This document shows, piece after piece, positions 44,696-55,023 of a DNA stretch of 64,000 nt (positions are counted from its first letter, which is position 1; every line of letters starts with the position of its first letter). The stretch covers positions 1 to 64,000 of the forward strand of contig NZ_MSDV01000014.1 of assembly GCF_001931485.1 (NCBI RefSeq), given 5' to 3'. The translations under genes were made by a program, and so were the position numbers. A model generated the notes under the pieces. The model ran no database searches, was not told the origin of the DNA, and saw only the letters and a program-made list of their open reading frames with translations. The DNA is from Burkholderia sp. SRS-W-2-2016 (lineage in GTDB: Bacteria; Pseudomonadota; Gammaproteobacteria; Burkholderiales; Burkholderiaceae).

Positions 44696-46576
44696 TCATG
44701 CTAGTGGCGATGTTGCTGCGCCGCTATCAGGGCTTGCCTGAACCTCAAGCTCCATCGCGCGGATGCCGTTATGCGGCGGCTGGCCGGTCGCCTGCGCCAT
44801 TTCCTGCTCGTGCTTCATCAGGTTCAGTCCGGTGTGCACCAGCGCGACGTGCGAGAACGCCTGCGGGAAGTTGCCGACCTGGCGTTTGTCGATCGGGTCG
44901 TATTCCTCGGCCAGCAGACCGACGTCGTTGCACAGCGCGAGCAGGCGCTCGTACATCTCGGTCGCCTCCTTCACGCGACCTTGCAGCGCGAGGTTGTCGA
45001 CCATCCAGAACGAACACGCAAGGAAAGTGCCTTCCCCCGGCGGCAGGCCGTCGTCGAACTCGGTGGTGCGGTAGCGCATCACGAAACCGTCGTGCATCAG
45101 GTTCTGTTCGATCGCGGCGACGGTGCCCTTGATGCGCGGATCCTTCGGCGGCAGGAAGCCGAGCAGCGGCATCAGCAGCACGCTCGCGTCGAGCTGGTCG
45201 CTGCCGTACGACTGCGCGAACGCGTTCAGATCGGCGTTCCACGCCTTGTTGCAGACTTCCGCGTGAATCGTGTCGCGGATCGCGCGCCAGTCGTCGAGCG
45301 GGCCGTCGAGCTTGAACATTTCGGCCGAGCGGATCGCGCGGTCGTACGCGACCCACGCCATCACCTTCGAGAACGTGAAGTGCTGGCGCCCGCCGCGGGT
45401 TTCCCAGATGCCTTCGTCGGGCTCGCGCCAGATCGTCGCGAGGTGTTTGAGCATCGCGCACTGCACGCTCCACGCGGTGTTGTCCGCCTGCAGGCCGCCG
45501 ACCCGCGCCAGATGCAGCGCGTTCATCACTTCGCCGTAGACGTCGAGCTGGCGCTGGCCGACCGCGTTGTTGCCGATCCGCACCGGCTTCGAGTCCTGAT
45601 AGCCGGGCAGCCAGTCGATTTCCGATTCGGGCAGGCGACGCTCGCCGGCGATCCCGTACATGATCTGCAACTGGTCCGGCGCGCCGGCCATTACCCGGCC
45701 GAGCCAGCTGCGCCACGCGCGCGCTTCGTCGTAATAGCCGCCGCGCATCATCGCGAGCAGCGTGATGGTCGCGTCGCGCAGCCAGCAGTAACGGTAGTCC
45801 CAGTTGCGCGAGCCGCCGATCTTCTCCGGCAGCGAAGTGGTCGGCGCCGCGACGATGCCGCCGGTCGGCTCGTAGGCGAGCGCTCTCAACGTAATCAGCG
45901 AGCGCTGGATCTGCGCGGCCCAGCGGCCCTCGACCGTGCTGCGCGCCGACCATTCGAGCCAGTGCGTCTCGGTGCGCGCGAGCGCGGTGTGCGGATCGCG
46001 CGCCGGCGGGATGCGCAGATGCGACTGCGCGTACGCGAGCGAGAACGGCACGCGCTCGCCCGCGCTGACGGTGAAGTCGGCGACGGTCTTCATGTCCTCG
46101 CCGCGCAGCTCGACCGGCGTGCGCAGCACCGCGTTGTCGGGGCCGACGATCGCCTTGATGCCGCTGTCGTTCCTCAGCTTGTCGACCCACGGAATCGAGA
46201 AGCCGTAGTCGAAGCGCAGCACCAGCTCCATCTTCATGCGCACGGTGCCGCGCTTGCCGACGACGATCCGCACCATCTCCGACCAGCCGTTGCCGGGCGG
46301 CATGAAGTCGATCAGCGTGACCGCGCCTTCGGGGGTTTCGAAATCGGTTTCGAGGATCAGCGTTTCGCCGCGATAGCGGCGCGTGATGGTCGGCGCGGTG
46401 TCGGTGACGGGGGTCAGCAGCCAGCGGCCGTTCGCCGGTGTGCCGAGCAGCGCGGCGAAGCACGCGGCGGAGTCGAAGCGCGGCCAGCAGAGCCAGTCGA
46501 CGGAACCTTCGCGGGAGATGAGCGCGGCCGTGTGGCCGTCGCCGATGAGTGCATAGTCTTCGATGAGTGCGGGCAT
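44696..46576 (-). CDS. Glycoside hydrolase family 15 protein (glucoamylase/trehalase-like)
   Basis: 626 residues. An N-terminal beta-sandwich domain (IEDYALIGDGHTAALISREG, SVDWLCWPRFDSAACFAALL) is followed by the (alpha/alpha)6 catalytic barrel with SLPEKIGGSRNWDYRYCWLRD, VGQRQLDVYGEVMNALHL and LLAEEYDPIDKRQVGNFPQAFSH; the Glu of AEEYD and a second Glu are the likely acid/base pair. Bacterial GH15 proteins of this kind include trehalases and alpha-glucosidases. No signal peptide, so cytosolic. The ATG at 46576 is chosen because the family starts at IEDYALIGDG; earlier in-frame starts add an acidic, non-homologous stretch. It may act on storage or compatible solutes. Confidence 0.9.
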   Translation of the reverse strand: MPALIEDYALIGDGHTAALISREGSVDWLCWPRFDSAACFAALLGTPANGRWLLTPVTDTAPTITRRYRGETLILETDFETPEGAVTLIDFMPPGNGWSEMVRIVVGKRGTVRMKMELVLRFDYGFSIPWVDKLRNDSGIKAIVGPDNAVLRTPVELRGEDMKTVADFTVSAGERVPFSLAYAQSHLRIPPARDPHTALARTETHWLEWSARSTVEGRWAAQIQRSLITLRALAYEPTGGIVAAPTTSLPEKIGGSRNWDYRYCWLRDATITLLAMMRGGYYDEARAWRSWLGRVMAGAPDQLQIMYGIAGERRLPESEIDWLPGYQDSKPVRIGNNAVGQRQLDVYGEVMNALHLARVGGLQADNTAWSVQCAMLKHLATIWREPDEGIWETRGGRQHFTFSKVMAWVAYDRAIRSAEMFKLDGPLDDWRAIRDTIHAEVCNKAWNADLNAFAQSYGSDQLDASVLLMPLLGFLPPKDPRIKGTVAAIEQNLMHDGFVMRYRTTEFDDGLPPGEGTFLACSFWMVDNLALQGRVKEATEMYERLLALCNDVGLLAEEYDPIDKRQVGNFPQAFSHVALVHTGLNLMKHEQEMAQATGQPPHNGIRAMELEVQASPDSGAATSPLA

Positions 46577-46701
46577 GGAAAACGTGTCGTAGAGCGAGTC
46601 GTTATTACGGATGTTCAGGACTGCTTCGTCCTCGATGGACGTTATTACCGGACCATCATCTGCTTTGTCTGGTGCACCGCACACTACGGCAAAACGTGAG
46701 T

Positions 46702-46730
46702 TGGTAAACGTCAAATCCGTGCTTACAATC
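46702..46730 (+). promoter_or_regulatory. Promoter of the 81-residue gene
   Basis: TTGGTA (46702-46707), a 17-base spacer, TACAAT (46725-46730). Transcription would begin near 46737, 80 bases before the ATG at 46819. It faces away from the GH15 gene. Confidence 0.55.
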
Positions 46731-46818
46731 GAACTTCATGCCGATACCCGGTGCTCGCCGGGTTGCGAATCGGCCTTGCTCATGGCGCATGCAGACGCCG
46801 TTTCCGAGGACGAAAGCT

Positions 46819-47064
46819 ATGCTGAACCCTTCGAAATCCGATTGCATCACGATTCTCTCGGCCGCCAGCCAACTTGGCGACGATTCCTTGTTGTCTCTCG
46901 ATCATGACCGGCTCGGTTTGAGCCGCAACTGCATGCTCGCCACCGCGTCGTTTCTGATCGAACGTGCGTGCTTCCGGCGCTATCAGGCAGATGACGGCCA
47001 TTATGCCGTCGGCCCACTGTCGCTGCAGGGACGCCTGCGGCTCGACCAGCTCGCGAACGGTTAA
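46819..47064 (+). CDS. Small hypothetical protein (81 aa)
   Basis: I do not recognise a family. GAGGA lies 8 bases before the ATG, and a good promoter lies 90 bases upstream, so it is likely real. The sequence begins MLNPSKSDCITILSAASQLG and continues with CMLATASFLIERACFRRY and HYAVGPLSLQGRLRLDQ. The helix-rich middle followed by a short strand-turn-strand would suit a small winged-helix-like or regulatory protein, but this is a guess. No signal peptide or membrane segment. It is divergent from the GH15 gene. Confidence 0.6.
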   Translation: MLNPSKSDCITILSAASQLGDDSLLSLDHDRLGLSRNCMLATASFLIERACFRRYQADDGHYAVGPLSLQGRLRLDQLANG

Positions 47065-47120
47065 ATCAACGGTTGTACTGAAGATTCGCTGACGGATCGT
47101 CGGCGTTGCTTCGCCGCGCG

Positions 47121-47142
47121 TTTGCATTTGCGTTTGCATTTG
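47121..47142. repeat. TTTGCR hexamer repeat
   Basis: TTTGCA-TTTGCG-TTTGCA-TTTG in intergenic sequence. Same unit as the coding repeat at 24921-24943. The 355-base gap 47065-47419 also holds the 9-base repeat at 47255; I see no gene in it. Confidence 0.7.
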
Positions 47143-47254
47143 TTTCGTAGTCCTGTCGTGCGGGTTCGACCGTAGCCGATCGTTTCCTTTCGACCGTGTC
47201 GCGTGGCTTCGGCCGCGCGACGCGGCGCATCCATTCGCGCATGCTACGCGCTGC

Positions 47255-47281
47255 GCGTATCCCGCGTATCCCGCGTATCCC
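47255..47281. repeat. Triple 9-base tandem repeat
   Basis: GCGTATCCC occurs three times exactly (47255-47263, 47264-47272, 47273-47281). Intergenic. Confidence 0.9.
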
Positions 47282-47419
47282 GCCTCTCTCGCACCTCGCT
47301 CGCTGGTCCACGCGTTCACACACGCGTCATACACGTGACATGAATGCAGTTTGCGGCCCGCCGCGCAAGCACGCGGGGAGCGGACGCAAAACTCGCGCCC
47401 GCTGCCGCGAGGCGCGCCG

Positions 47420-47572
47420 TCATAGATGCGACGAGCCCACTCCGAAGATTCCAATGACGCCGATGATGATCAGATAGAGCGCGACGATGTAGTTGAGCAG
47501 GCGCGGCATGATCAGGATCAGAATGCCGGCGATCAGCGAAACGAGCGGGCCCAGGCTCAGAGTGACGTTCAT
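47420..47572 (-). CDS. DUF3096 family tiny membrane protein (50 aa)
   Basis: 50 residues, easily missed because of its size. The minus strand reads MNVTLSLGPLVSLIAG, then ILILIMPRLLNYIVALYLII and a final IGVIGIFGVGSSHL. Two membrane helices flank a MPRLLN turn, the pattern of DUF3096 small membrane proteins common in proteobacteria and of unknown function. AGGGAG lies 6 bases before the ATG. The gene is alone between the intergenic repeats and the divergent lactonase gene, and its neighbours give no clue. Confidence 0.85.
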   Translation of the reverse strand: MNVTLSLGPLVSLIAGILILIMPRLLNYIVALYLIIIGVIGIFGVGSSHL

Positions 47573-47735
47573 GGAAACTCCCTAGGTGAAGCGCGTAACA
47601 CGCGATTGAAAAACGGCCCCGCGACGCGGAACCGGAAAGCTGCCGGCGCGGACCTTCTGGCAAGCGGCCGCGCGGTCAGTCATACCGCGGCACAGGCAGC
47701 GGGCGGATTCGCTGCATGTGCCGACGTAACGCTCT

Positions 47736-47741
47736 TATACT
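47736..47741 (+). promoter_or_regulatory. Likely -10 box of the lactonase gene
   Basis: TATACT, in the context CTCTTATACTGG, lies about 108 bases before the start at 47850. No good -35. Confidence 0.4.
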
Positions 47742-47849
47742 GGCTCCCACAAATAACAACGCACCATCCACGTTCGATGCGCGGCAGACCAGACACCGTT
47801 ACCACCCATTGCACCGTTTGCAACCGACAATCGATGTCGAGGAGGTCTC

Positions 47850-49181
47850 ATGCTTCGTAGTCGCCGTGCCGCTGGGCGGGTCGCCGCGCGCCCCGTTTCG
47901 AGCCCGCTTTCTGCTTTTACTTCCGTTTCTGCGATTGCTTCTATCTCACGTTGCGAGCCCCAGGTTCATCGGGCTCGCGCGGTGCGCGCCGCCAGCACGA
48001 TGATAAAAGGTTTCATGCTGACGGTCTCGATGCTCGCCGCGCACGCGTATGCGCAAGATTCCGGCCCGGTCCCGGCCGATGGCGTCTACATGATGCTGGT
48101 CGGCACTTACACCAGCGGCAAGAGCGAGGGCATTTATGTCTATCGCTTCGACACGAAGAGCGGGGCGGCGACGCCGGTGTCGGTCGCGAAGACGGTCAAT
48201 CCGTCGTTTCTGGTGGTGAGCCGCGACCGGCACTTCGTTTATTCGGTGAACGAACTGCCCGGCGACGACGGTCCGGCCACGCAGCGCGGCGGCATCAGCG
48301 CATTCGGCTTCGATCCCGCGCGCGGGCAACTGACGTTTCTGAACAAGGTGTCGTCCGATGGCAATGATCCGGCGCATCTGAGTCTTTCGCCGGACGGCAA
48401 ATATCTGCTGACCGCGAACTACTCGGTCGCCGCCGATCCGGGCGGCAGCTTCGCGGTGTTCCCGCTGCGGGGCGACGGTCAGGTCGGCACGTCGGTGCAG
48501 ACCGTGCATCACGAGGGCAGCGGTCCGGTGAAAGGGCGCCAGGACAGCTCGCATGTGCATTCGACGGTGTTCTCGGCGGACGGCCGCTACATGTTTGCGC
48601 AGGACCTCGGCGCCGACAAGCTGTACTCGTACCGCTATACGCCGCAAAACGGCGGCACGCCGTTCGCGGCGACCGATTGGGCGTACACGCAGATGAAGGC
48701 CGGTACCGGCCCGCGCCATCTGATCTTCGACAAGGACGGCCGGCACGCGTACCTGACCAGCGAACTCGCGGCGACGGTCAGCAGCTTCGACTATCAGGAC
48801 GGCAAACTGAAGCTCGTGCAGAGCTTGCCGCTGAGCCCGGCCGGCTTCAAGGGCGCGGTGGGGGCGGCGGCGATCCATCTGTCGCCGGACGGGCGCTTCC
48901 TGTACGCGTCCAATCGCGGCGACGCGAACGAGATCGTGATCTTCTCGGTCGATTCGTCCAATGGACACCTGAAGCAGATCGGCCGGCAGTCGACGCTCGG
49001 CAAATCGCCGCGCGAGTTCGCGATCGATCCGACCGGCCACTGGCTGATCGTCGGCAATCAGCTGAGCGACACCGTGTATGTGTTCAAGCGCGATCCACAG
49101 AGCGGGCTGCTCGATCCAACGCCGAAGCAGCATTTCGATCTCGGCGCGCCGGTCGATTTCAAGCTGGTGTCGCCGTCGTGA
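47850..49181 (+). CDS. Exported beta-propeller lactonase (6-phosphogluconolactonase-like)
   Basis: 443 residues. Seven-bladed propeller features: LVGTYTSGKSEGIYVYRFD, PSFLVVSRDRHFVYSVNE, PAHLSLSPDGKYLLTANYS, SSHVHSTVFSADGRYMFAQD, GPRHLIFDKDGRHAYLTSE and AAIHLSPDGRFLYASNRGD. This is the YbhE/Pgl-like lactonase family. A hydrophobic leader (FMLTVSMLAAHAYAQD) lies at residues about 54-69, so it is probably exported, unlike cytosolic Pgl. The ATG at 47850 is preceded by a perfect AGGAGG, giving a 50-residue positively charged lead; a start at 48000 would give a normal signal peptide but has no ribosome site. A strong terminator follows. Confidence 0.85.
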   Translation: MLRSRRAAGRVAARPVSSPLSAFTSVSAIASISRCEPQVHRARAVRAASTMIKGFMLTVSMLAAHAYAQDSGPVPADGVYMMLVGTYTSGKSEGIYVYRFDTKSGAATPVSVAKTVNPSFLVVSRDRHFVYSVNELPGDDGPATQRGGISAFGFDPARGQLTFLNKVSSDGNDPAHLSLSPDGKYLLTANYSVAADPGGSFAVFPLRGDGQVGTSVQTVHHEGSGPVKGRQDSSHVHSTVFSADGRYMFAQDLGADKLYSYRYTPQNGGTPFAATDWAYTQMKAGTGPRHLIFDKDGRHAYLTSELAATVSSFDYQDGKLKLVQSLPLSPAGFKGAVGAAAIHLSPDGRFLYASNRGDANEIVIFSVDSSNGHLKQIGRQSTLGKSPREFAIDPTGHWLIVGNQLSDTVYVFKRDPQSGLLDPTPKQHFDLGAPVDFKLVSPS

Positions 49182-49225
49182 CAGATGGCGCGCGGCGGCT
49201 TTGGTAGCGGCGCGCGCGGGTCATA

Positions 49226-49265
49226 AAAAAACGGACCGCTCACGAGGTGAGACGGTCCGTTTTTT
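49226..49265. terminator. Bidirectional terminator between lactonase and ftsK
   Basis: AAAAAACGGACCG (49226-49238) and CGGTCCGTTTTTT (49253-49265) pair, with an inner CTCAC/GTGAG stem. A and T runs on both sides serve both convergent genes. Confidence 0.93.
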
Positions 49266-49297
49266 ATGGCGGCCGGCGATCGGGCAACAGCTGCCGC

Positions 49298-52200
49298 TTA
49301 CTCCGCCGGCCCCGGCGCCAGCACTTCGCGGCTGCCGTTGATGCTCATCGCCGACACCAGCCCGGCCGTTTCCATCTGCTCGACCAGCCGCGCCGCGCGG
49401 TTATAGCCGATGCGCAACTGCCGCTGCACCGACGAAATCGACGCGCGCCGCGTGCGCACGACGAACGCAACCGCTTCGTCGTACAGCGGATCGGCTTCCG
49501 CATCCGGCGATTCGCCGAACAGGTCCTGAGCGGCGCCGCCGTCGCTGGCCGGGCCGTCGAGGATGCCTTCCTCGTACTGCGGCTCGCCGAACTGCTTCAG
49601 GTATTCGACGATCGCATGCACTTCCTCGTCGGCGACGAACGCGCCGTGCACGCGCTGCGGGTAGCCGGTGCCCGGCGGCAGGAACAGCATGTCGCCCTGA
49701 CCGAGCAGCGATTCGGCGCCCATCTGGTCGAGAATCGTGCGCGAGTCGATCTTCGACGACACCTGGAACGCGACCCGGGTCGGAATGTTCGCCTTGATCA
49801 GGCCGGTGATCACGTCGACCGAGGGCCGCTGGGTCGCCAGAATCAGGTGGATGCCGGCCGCGCGCGCCTTCTGCGCGAGGCGCGCGATCAGCTCCTCGAT
49901 CTTCTTGCCGGCGACCATCATCAGGTCGGCGAGCTCGTCGATCACGACGACAATCAGCGGCAGCGGCGCGAGCGGCTCGGGCGCATCGGGCGTCAGCGAG
50001 AACGGGTTGCCGAGCTTCTTGCCCTTGGCCTCGGTGTCGCGGATCTTCTGATTGAAGCCCGCGAGGTTGCGCACGCCGACCGCCGACATCAGCCGATAGC
50101 GCTTCTCCATTTCGCCGACGCACCAGTTCAGCGCGTTGGCGGCGAGCTTCATGTCGGTGACGACCGGCGCGAGCAGGTGCGGAATTCCTTCGTACACCGA
50201 CAGTTCGAGCATCTTCGGGTCGATCATGATCAGGCGCACTTCTTCGGGCGTCGCCTTGAACAGCAGCGAGCAGATCATCGCGTTGATCGCGACCGACTTG
50301 CCCGAACCGGTCGTGCCGGCGACCAGCATGTGCGGCGCCTTGGCGAGATCGGCGACGACCGGATGGCCGGTGATGTCCTTGCCCATCGCGAGGGTCAGCT
50401 GCGAATGCGAGTTCTGGTAGACGCTCGCCTCGAGAATTTCCGACAGCCGGATGGTCTGCCGTTTCGCGTTCGGCAGTTCGAGCCCCATGCAGGTCTTGCC
50501 CGGAATCGTCTCGACCACGCGGATCGACGTGAGGCCGAGACCGCGCGACAGGTCCTTCATCAGACCGACGATCTGGCTGCCGCGCACGCCGAGCGCGGGC
50601 TCGACCTCGAAGCGCGTGATCACCGGACCGGCCGATGCGCCGACCACCGTCACCGGCACCTTGAATTCCTGCAGGCGCTGCTCGATCAGCAGGCCGGTTT
50701 CGATCAGCTTGTCCTCGGAAACCGGCTCGACGTCGGTGTCGGCGCGGGCGAGCAGATCGAGCGTCGGCAGTTCGACCATCGATGCGGCCGGCGCGTGGAA
50801 TTCAAAGCCGTTGACCGGCGCGTGGCCGCGCATCGGGGCGCGGGCGGCGGCTTGGTCGGTGGGCGCAGGTGCGGCTGCCGGGGCTTCGGGGAGTGCCGGG
50901 CTGGTCGGTTGGCCGAGCGGATGAGTCACCGGGTTGGCCGGATCGGCAGCCAGTACCGCCGGCGATCCAGTGAGCGCCGGGATGGTGGCTTCGCCGACCG
51001 GTTGGGGCTGTGCCGTGGACGGCGCGGCAGGCAGTGCCGTCGGCGATGCGATGCTCGGTGCGCCGGCGGCTGCGCTGACCGGATAAGCCAGCGACGTCGA
51101 CGGTTCTGCGATCGTTGGAGCCGTCGGCGTGAACGATGCTGGGCTCAGTCCGGTTGGGTGAACAGCAGGGGTGTCGTGCGCTGCCGGGGCCGGCGGAAGT
51201 GACGGTTGCGTCGCTTCATTTGTCGGTGCGCCGTCGCTCTCGATACGCGTCGCGAGCGGGTTGGACGCGGGCGGCTCGATAGCGCTCGCCGGCGCAACCG
51301 AAGCAGGCTGCGCGGCAGGCGATACCGCTGCCGCGTGCTGCGCCGCCGCCTGCCCGAGCATGCTTTCCCACGGCACCAGCGTTTTGTCGATGACGAGTTC
51401 GGCTTCGGGTGCGGCCGGCTGCGGGAGGTGTGCTGGCTGCGCGGGCGTGGCGGTGGTGGTGTCCGCGACAGGCGGGGTCGGCGCGACCGGCGCGACCGGC
51501 GTAACCGGCGTCACCGGCGTCACCGGCGTTGCGCCGGTGTTCGCTGCCGGTGTCGTTACGGGCGTCGCTTCGTCCAGCCAGGGCGCAGTGGCGATGGCAG
51601 GCGTCGGCGCGGCAGCGGTTTGCACCGCGTTGAGCGCACGGCCGGCCGGTTCGCTGGCAGGTTGCGGCGCGACCGGCTCGCTCGCGGATAGAGCAGGGGC
51701 CGGCTGGCTTTCGTGTTCGTTGTGGACGGCAGTTGCCGGGTCGAGCGCGTCGTCGTCCTCCGGCAGCGAGTCGTCTTGCGAAATCTCGTCGTGCAACTGC
51801 GCCGCGAAACGCTGGAACGGCGTCGGCGTGGTTGCGGGCGAGTGGTCCGGCGTGTCGGCCGACGAGGCGGTCTGGGCCGCCGCCGATACAGCGACTGCCG
51901 AGCCGATCGGTGCCGCCACCGTCGATACGGGTTCCGCGGGCGCGGGCTCAGCAACCGGCGCGACAGACGCGGACTCGGTGTGCACCGGCACGACCGGCGC
52001 AGGCGTTTCAGGTAGGGCTTCGGCCGCTGCCTCGTTCGTGACTTCGGTCTCGATGTCGGCGGCAGCTTCCGTTGCGATCGGAGCAGGGGACTCGATTGCA
52101 CCTGTCGCTTGTGACGCAGTCGCCGGCTGAACGTGGATGACCGGCGGTTCGGTCGGCCATTGCGCCACCGGCTCAGCGGTGATTTCCAGCGGTGTATCGA

Positions 52201-54412
52201 TGGCGTCCGGGGTCGGTGCGTGCGTTGCCTCCGCCGGCGCTGCTTGCACGGGTTCGGCGGGAATGGGTGCTTCTTCGAAAGACACTGCTTCGACCGGTAC
52301 CGCATGAACCGGCGTGATTTGCATCGGCTCTGCTTGAAGCGGCGTTGCATCGACAGGCGCTGCCGCGAGCGGTGCCACTTGCACCGGCTCGACTTGAATT
52401 GGTGTCGCTTCGAAAGGCGCTGTCTCGGCCCATGCATGGACCGGTGCTGCTTGCTCCGGCTCGGCATGAATTGACGTTGCTACAACAGGTGCTGCCTCGA
52501 ACGGTGCGGCATAAGCCGGTTGCGCTTGCATCGGTGTTGCTTCGACAGCCGTCGGTTGGACTGGCGCGGCGTTCACCGACTGCGCTTGCACCGGCTCTGC
52601 ATGAACCGAAGTCGCATCGATATGCACCGCCTCGATCGGTGCGGCATGGACCGGCATCGTTTCGACAGGCGCGACTTGGAGGATCGGTGCGACTTGAACC
52701 GATGCGGTTTCAACAGGCGCTGCTTGACCCACCGTAGCCGCCCCTGCCGTTTCCTGGCTCTGCACCGCGTCAACCGGCGCGGTCTCAACCGGCACAGCCT
52801 CCACCGCCGCCTGCACCGGCACCTCTACCGAAACCACAGACTCAACCGTCTGCCCAACCGCCTCCAGCGACCCCGGCTCCGAAGCAACACCCCCAACCAG
52901 CTCACCCGCCCGGATCCCCACCGCCGGCTCCACATCACCGACCTTCACAGCATCGCCAGCACGGCTACGCGCGAGGCTCACGCCGGCCATATCGGTCCAG
53001 CGCGCGGCGTTTTCCGCGATGCTGCGCAGCGTCTCCTGGACGCTCGCGGGCGGGGTGACCTGCGGCGCGTTCGACAGCGGCCGGGTAAACGTAGGCGCGC
53101 TCCGGCGGGTGACCGCCGGCGGCGTGGCGCCGCTGTTGCGCGTGACCTGGAACGGCTGGCGCGGCGCCGCACCACGATTGAGCGGCGCGCCCGGCTCGGC
53201 CGGGCGTTGCAGCGACGATGGCCGGTCGCCGCGAGTCGCCGCATGCATGGATCCCGTGCCCATGCCGATACCGGCGCTCGCCGCCGACGAACGCGCGGCC
53301 ATCGCCTGCGCGGCGCGCGGCGACACACCCGACGCGCTGGCAGCCGTCGCCGCCAACGCCGCGCTGGAGCCGAACGACGCAGCCGGACGCGCTTCACCCG
53401 CCGCACGGCGGCCGGGCAGTGCCACACCATCGCGAGCCGCGGTAGCGGAGCCCGCGGCGGGCACAGCCGCCGAACCCGTCAGCGCCGAACCCGCGCCCGC
53501 AGCACCAGAGCCCACACGCGGCTCAGCCGACCGCAACCAACCCGCCGGTGCAACCGGCTCGGTCGGCACGAACGGCGCCGAAACCTTATCCGCGAATTTT
53601 TCTGACGACGTCCGGTCCGCCCCAAGCGCCTGCGTTTGCATTGACGACATCGAGGCCGCCACACCCGCCGCACCCGCCGAGCGCGGCGTCGCGATCGTCC
53701 CGGTGCGCAACACCGGTTCGATCTGCCTCACCGGCCCACGCGCGCTACCGTTGCCGCCGCCCGCATCCGCGCGCCAGCCCGAGCCGGCGCCACGCGCGTT
53801 GGCGTCCTTGCCGCCGGCAAGCCCAGCGCCGCCAACCCCAGCCGCACCAGCGGCCGAAGCCGCACCATCGCGCGCCCCACGCCCACCAGCGGGCGGCCGC
53901 CACACGGTCGGCCGCGCATAACGCCCGCGGCTGGTTTTCGGCGCCATCGTATTAGTGGCGGGCAGCGCATGCGACGGCGCGGCATCGTCGACCGTGCGAT
54001 GACGCCGCGCTTCCTCGTCGCGCTTCGCGAGCCCGCGCGACAGACCGAGGCCGAACGCGCCGTCGGCCCACATCGCCACATCGCCCCAGCTGAAATCGAT
54101 CAGCCACGGCAGGCTGATCAGCAGCAGCGCGAGCGCGGCGAGCGGCGTGCCGATGTGGCCGAGCAGATGGCCGAAGCCCGCGGCGAGCGCGTGGCCGAAA
54201 CCGTTGATGCCCACCAGATCGAGCAGCGACGCCTCGAGCGTGCAACTGGCGATCAGCACGCCGACGAAGCCGAGCCACAGCCGGATCGTGCCGGGGCCGC
54301 GCAGACCCGCGCCGCCCGGCAGCACCGACTTCACGACGCGCCACAAGAGGGGAAGAAACCAGACGGCCGACCCGCCGAACCAGCCGAAAACTACCGTGTG
54401 CATACCAGACAT
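49298..54412 (-). CDS. ftsK: FtsK/SpoIIIE-type DNA translocase with giant linker (1704 aa)
   Basis: About twice the usual FtsK length. Residues 1-105 hold three or four membrane helices. Residues about 130-1200 are an Ala/Pro/Val/Thr/Glu-rich, low-complexity linker with degenerate repeats (535-735) and a [17 protein letters not shown] run near 962. The motor follows: [18 protein letters not shown], Walker A GTTGSGKS (1366-1373), VIDPK-type [11 protein letters not shown], Walker [12 protein letters not shown] (about 1489-1499), then [16 protein letters not shown]. The C-terminal gamma domain ([25 protein letters not shown]) recognises KOPS-like sites. It pumps DNA at the septum during chromosome segregation. 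Burkholderia often carry two FtsK; this is likely the longer one. Start at the ATG 54412. Confidence 0.93.
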   Translation of the reverse strand: MSGMHTVVFGWFGGSAVWFLPLLWRVVKSVLPGGAGLRGPGTIRLWLGFVGVLIASCTLEASLLDLVGINGFGHALAAGFGHLLGHIGTPLAALALLLISLPWLIDFSWGDVAMWADGAFGLGLSRGLAKRDEEARRHRTVDDAAPSHALPATNTMAPKTSRGRYARPTVWRPPAGGRGARDGAASAAGAAGVGGAGLAGGKDANARGAGSGWRADAGGGNGSARGPVRQIEPVLRTGTIATPRSAGAAGVAASMSSMQTQALGADRTSSEKFADKVSAPFVPTEPVAPAGWLRSAEPRVGSGAAGAGSALTGSAAVPAAGSATAARDGVALPGRRAAGEARPAASFGSSAALAATAASASGVSPRAAQAMAARSSAASAGIGMGTGSMHAATRGDRPSSLQRPAEPGAPLNRGAAPRQPFQVTRNSGATPPAVTRRSAPTFTRPLSNAPQVTPPASVQETLRSIAENAARWTDMAGVSLARSRAGDAVKVGDVEPAVGIRAGELVGGVASEPGSLEAVGQTVESVVSVEVPVQAAVEAVPVETAPVDAVQSQETAGAATVGQAAPVETASVQVAPILQVAPVETMPVHAAPIEAVHIDATSVHAEPVQAQSVNAAPVQPTAVEATPMQAQPAYAAPFEAAPVVATSIHAEPEQAAPVHAWAETAPFEATPIQVEPVQVAPLAAAPVDATPLQAEPMQITPVHAVPVEAVSFEEAPIPAEPVQAAPAEATHAPTPDAIDTPLEITAEPVAQWPTEPPVIHVQPATASQATGAIESPAPIATEAAADIETEVTNEAAAEALPETPAPVVPVHTESASVAPVAEPAPAEPVSTVAAPIGSAVAVSAAAQTASSADTPDHSPATTPTPFQRFAAQLHDEISQDDSLPEDDDALDPATAVHNEHESQPAPALSASEPVAPQPASEPAGRALNAVQTAAAPTPAIATAPWLDEATPVTTPAANTGATPVTPVTPVTPVAPVAPTPPVADTTTATPAQPAHLPQPAAPEAELVIDKTLVPWESMLGQAAAQHAAAVSPAAQPASVAPASAIEPPASNPLATRIESDGAPTNEATQPSLPPAPAAHDTPAVHPTGLSPASFTPTAPTIAEPSTSLAYPVSAAAGAPSIASPTALPAAPSTAQPQPVGEATIPALTGSPAVLAADPANPVTHPLGQPTSPALPEAPAAAPAPTDQAAARAPMRGHAPVNGFEFHAPAASMVELPTLDLLARADTDVEPVSEDKLIETGLLIEQRLQEFKVPVTVVGASAGPVITRFEVEPALGVRGSQIVGLMKDLSRGLGLTSIRVVETIPGKTCMGLELPNAKRQTIRLSEILEASVYQNSHSQLTLAMGKDITGHPVVADLAKAPHMLVAGTTGSGKSVAINAMICSLLFKATPEEVRLIMIDPKMLELSVYEGIPHLLAPVVTDMKLAANALNWCVGEMEKRYRLMSAVGVRNLAGFNQKIRDTEAKGKKLGNPFSLTPDAPEPLAPLPLIVVVIDELADLMMVAGKKIEELIARLAQKARAAGIHLILATQRPSVDVITGLIKANIPTRVAFQVSSKIDSRTILDQMGAESLLGQGDMLFLPPGTGYPQRVHGAFVADEEVHAIVEYLKQFGEPQYEEGILDGPASDGGAAQDLFGESPDAEADPLYDEAVAFVVRTRRASISSVQRQLRIGYNRAARLVEQMETAGLVSAMSINGSREVLAPGPAE
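52205..52810. repeat. Degenerate repeat region inside ftsK
   Basis: Codes residues about 535-735, in which 8-14-residue units such as [16 protein letters not shown] and [13 protein letters not shown] recur. Base composition is visibly lower in GC than the flanking gene, with many codons ending in T or A. Units are imperfect, so alignment is by eye. Confidence 0.75.
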
Positions 54413-54486
54413 CTACGAATGACCGACCGCGCGAGCGCGCAACCCGTCGAGTTTAAAAGCGAACCGTCGCACGAGCGAGGTTGGCG

Positions 54487-55023
54487 TCATTGGTCGCTGC
54501 GATCGAACACCAGCGTGTCGCCGTTGTCGAGGATCAGTTGCATCTGTTGCGGCGCGCGCATCTGCACGCCGGTGCGGTCGATGCGCGCGAGCGCATCGAG
54601 GAACGGCCGTTCGAGCTCGCCGGCCGGCGACACGCACGCCTTGCGGGTGCCGGCGAGCGGGCCGAAGCTGAGCTTGCCGTCCTTCAGCGCGTAGGTTCCG
54701 GCGAAGCGGTTGCAGCCGGAAAAGCCGCTCGCGTGACGCTTGCCGCCTTCGGTCGAGAGCGCCAGCGTGAGCGGGCCCTGATCTTTCGACGGCACCGCGC
54801 GCGCCGCGCCGTCGGCGCTGTTCCATGAACTGAGCGTCCAGCTGGTGTCATCGAGCAATTGCGCGGCGGCGGGATTGAACGGATCGGGCGGCGCCGCCGA
54901 CGCATCGGAATGGTGCGGCATCGCGCAGGCTCCCAGCAGCGTGGCGATGCTCAACGTGGCGGCGGCCGTGCGCAGGCACGGGGCGACACGCGCGAGACGT
55001 CGCGGGATGGAGCGGGTGAGCAT
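54487..55023 (-). CDS. META domain lipoprotein (HslJ-like)
   Basis: 178 residues. Signal peptide with lipobox LLGAC near residue 33. The META domain is seen as LLDDTSWTLSSWNSADG, ALSTEGGKRHASGFSGCNRFAGTY and KLSFGPLAGTRKACVSPAGEL, with a C-terminal MQLILDNGDTLVFDR. META proteins include HslJ, a heat-inducible lipoprotein linked to novobiocin resistance in E. coli, but no mechanism is known. Start ATG at 55023 with AAGAGGA 8 bases upstream; an in-frame TTG further up falls on that ribosome site. It lies just upstream of ftsK on the same strand, with a 74-base gap. Confidence 0.9.
   Translation of the reverse strand: MLTRSIPRRLARVAPCLRTAAATLSIATLLGACAMPHHSDASAAPPDPFNPAAAQLLDDTSWTLSSWNSADGAARAVPSKDQGPLTLALSTEGGKRHASGFSGCNRFAGTYALKDGKLSFGPLAGTRKACVSPAGELERPFLDALARIDRTGVQMRAPQQMQLILDNGDTLVFDRSDQ

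Noticed and set aside
44771..46699. Long plus-strand frame antisense to the GH15 gene
   Set aside because: Shadow frame, Arg/His/Gln-rich, no domain; the GH15 protein is complete on the minus strand.
47065..47419. CRISPR-like array from the short repeats
   Set aside because: The repeats are tandem 6- and 9-base units without spacers.
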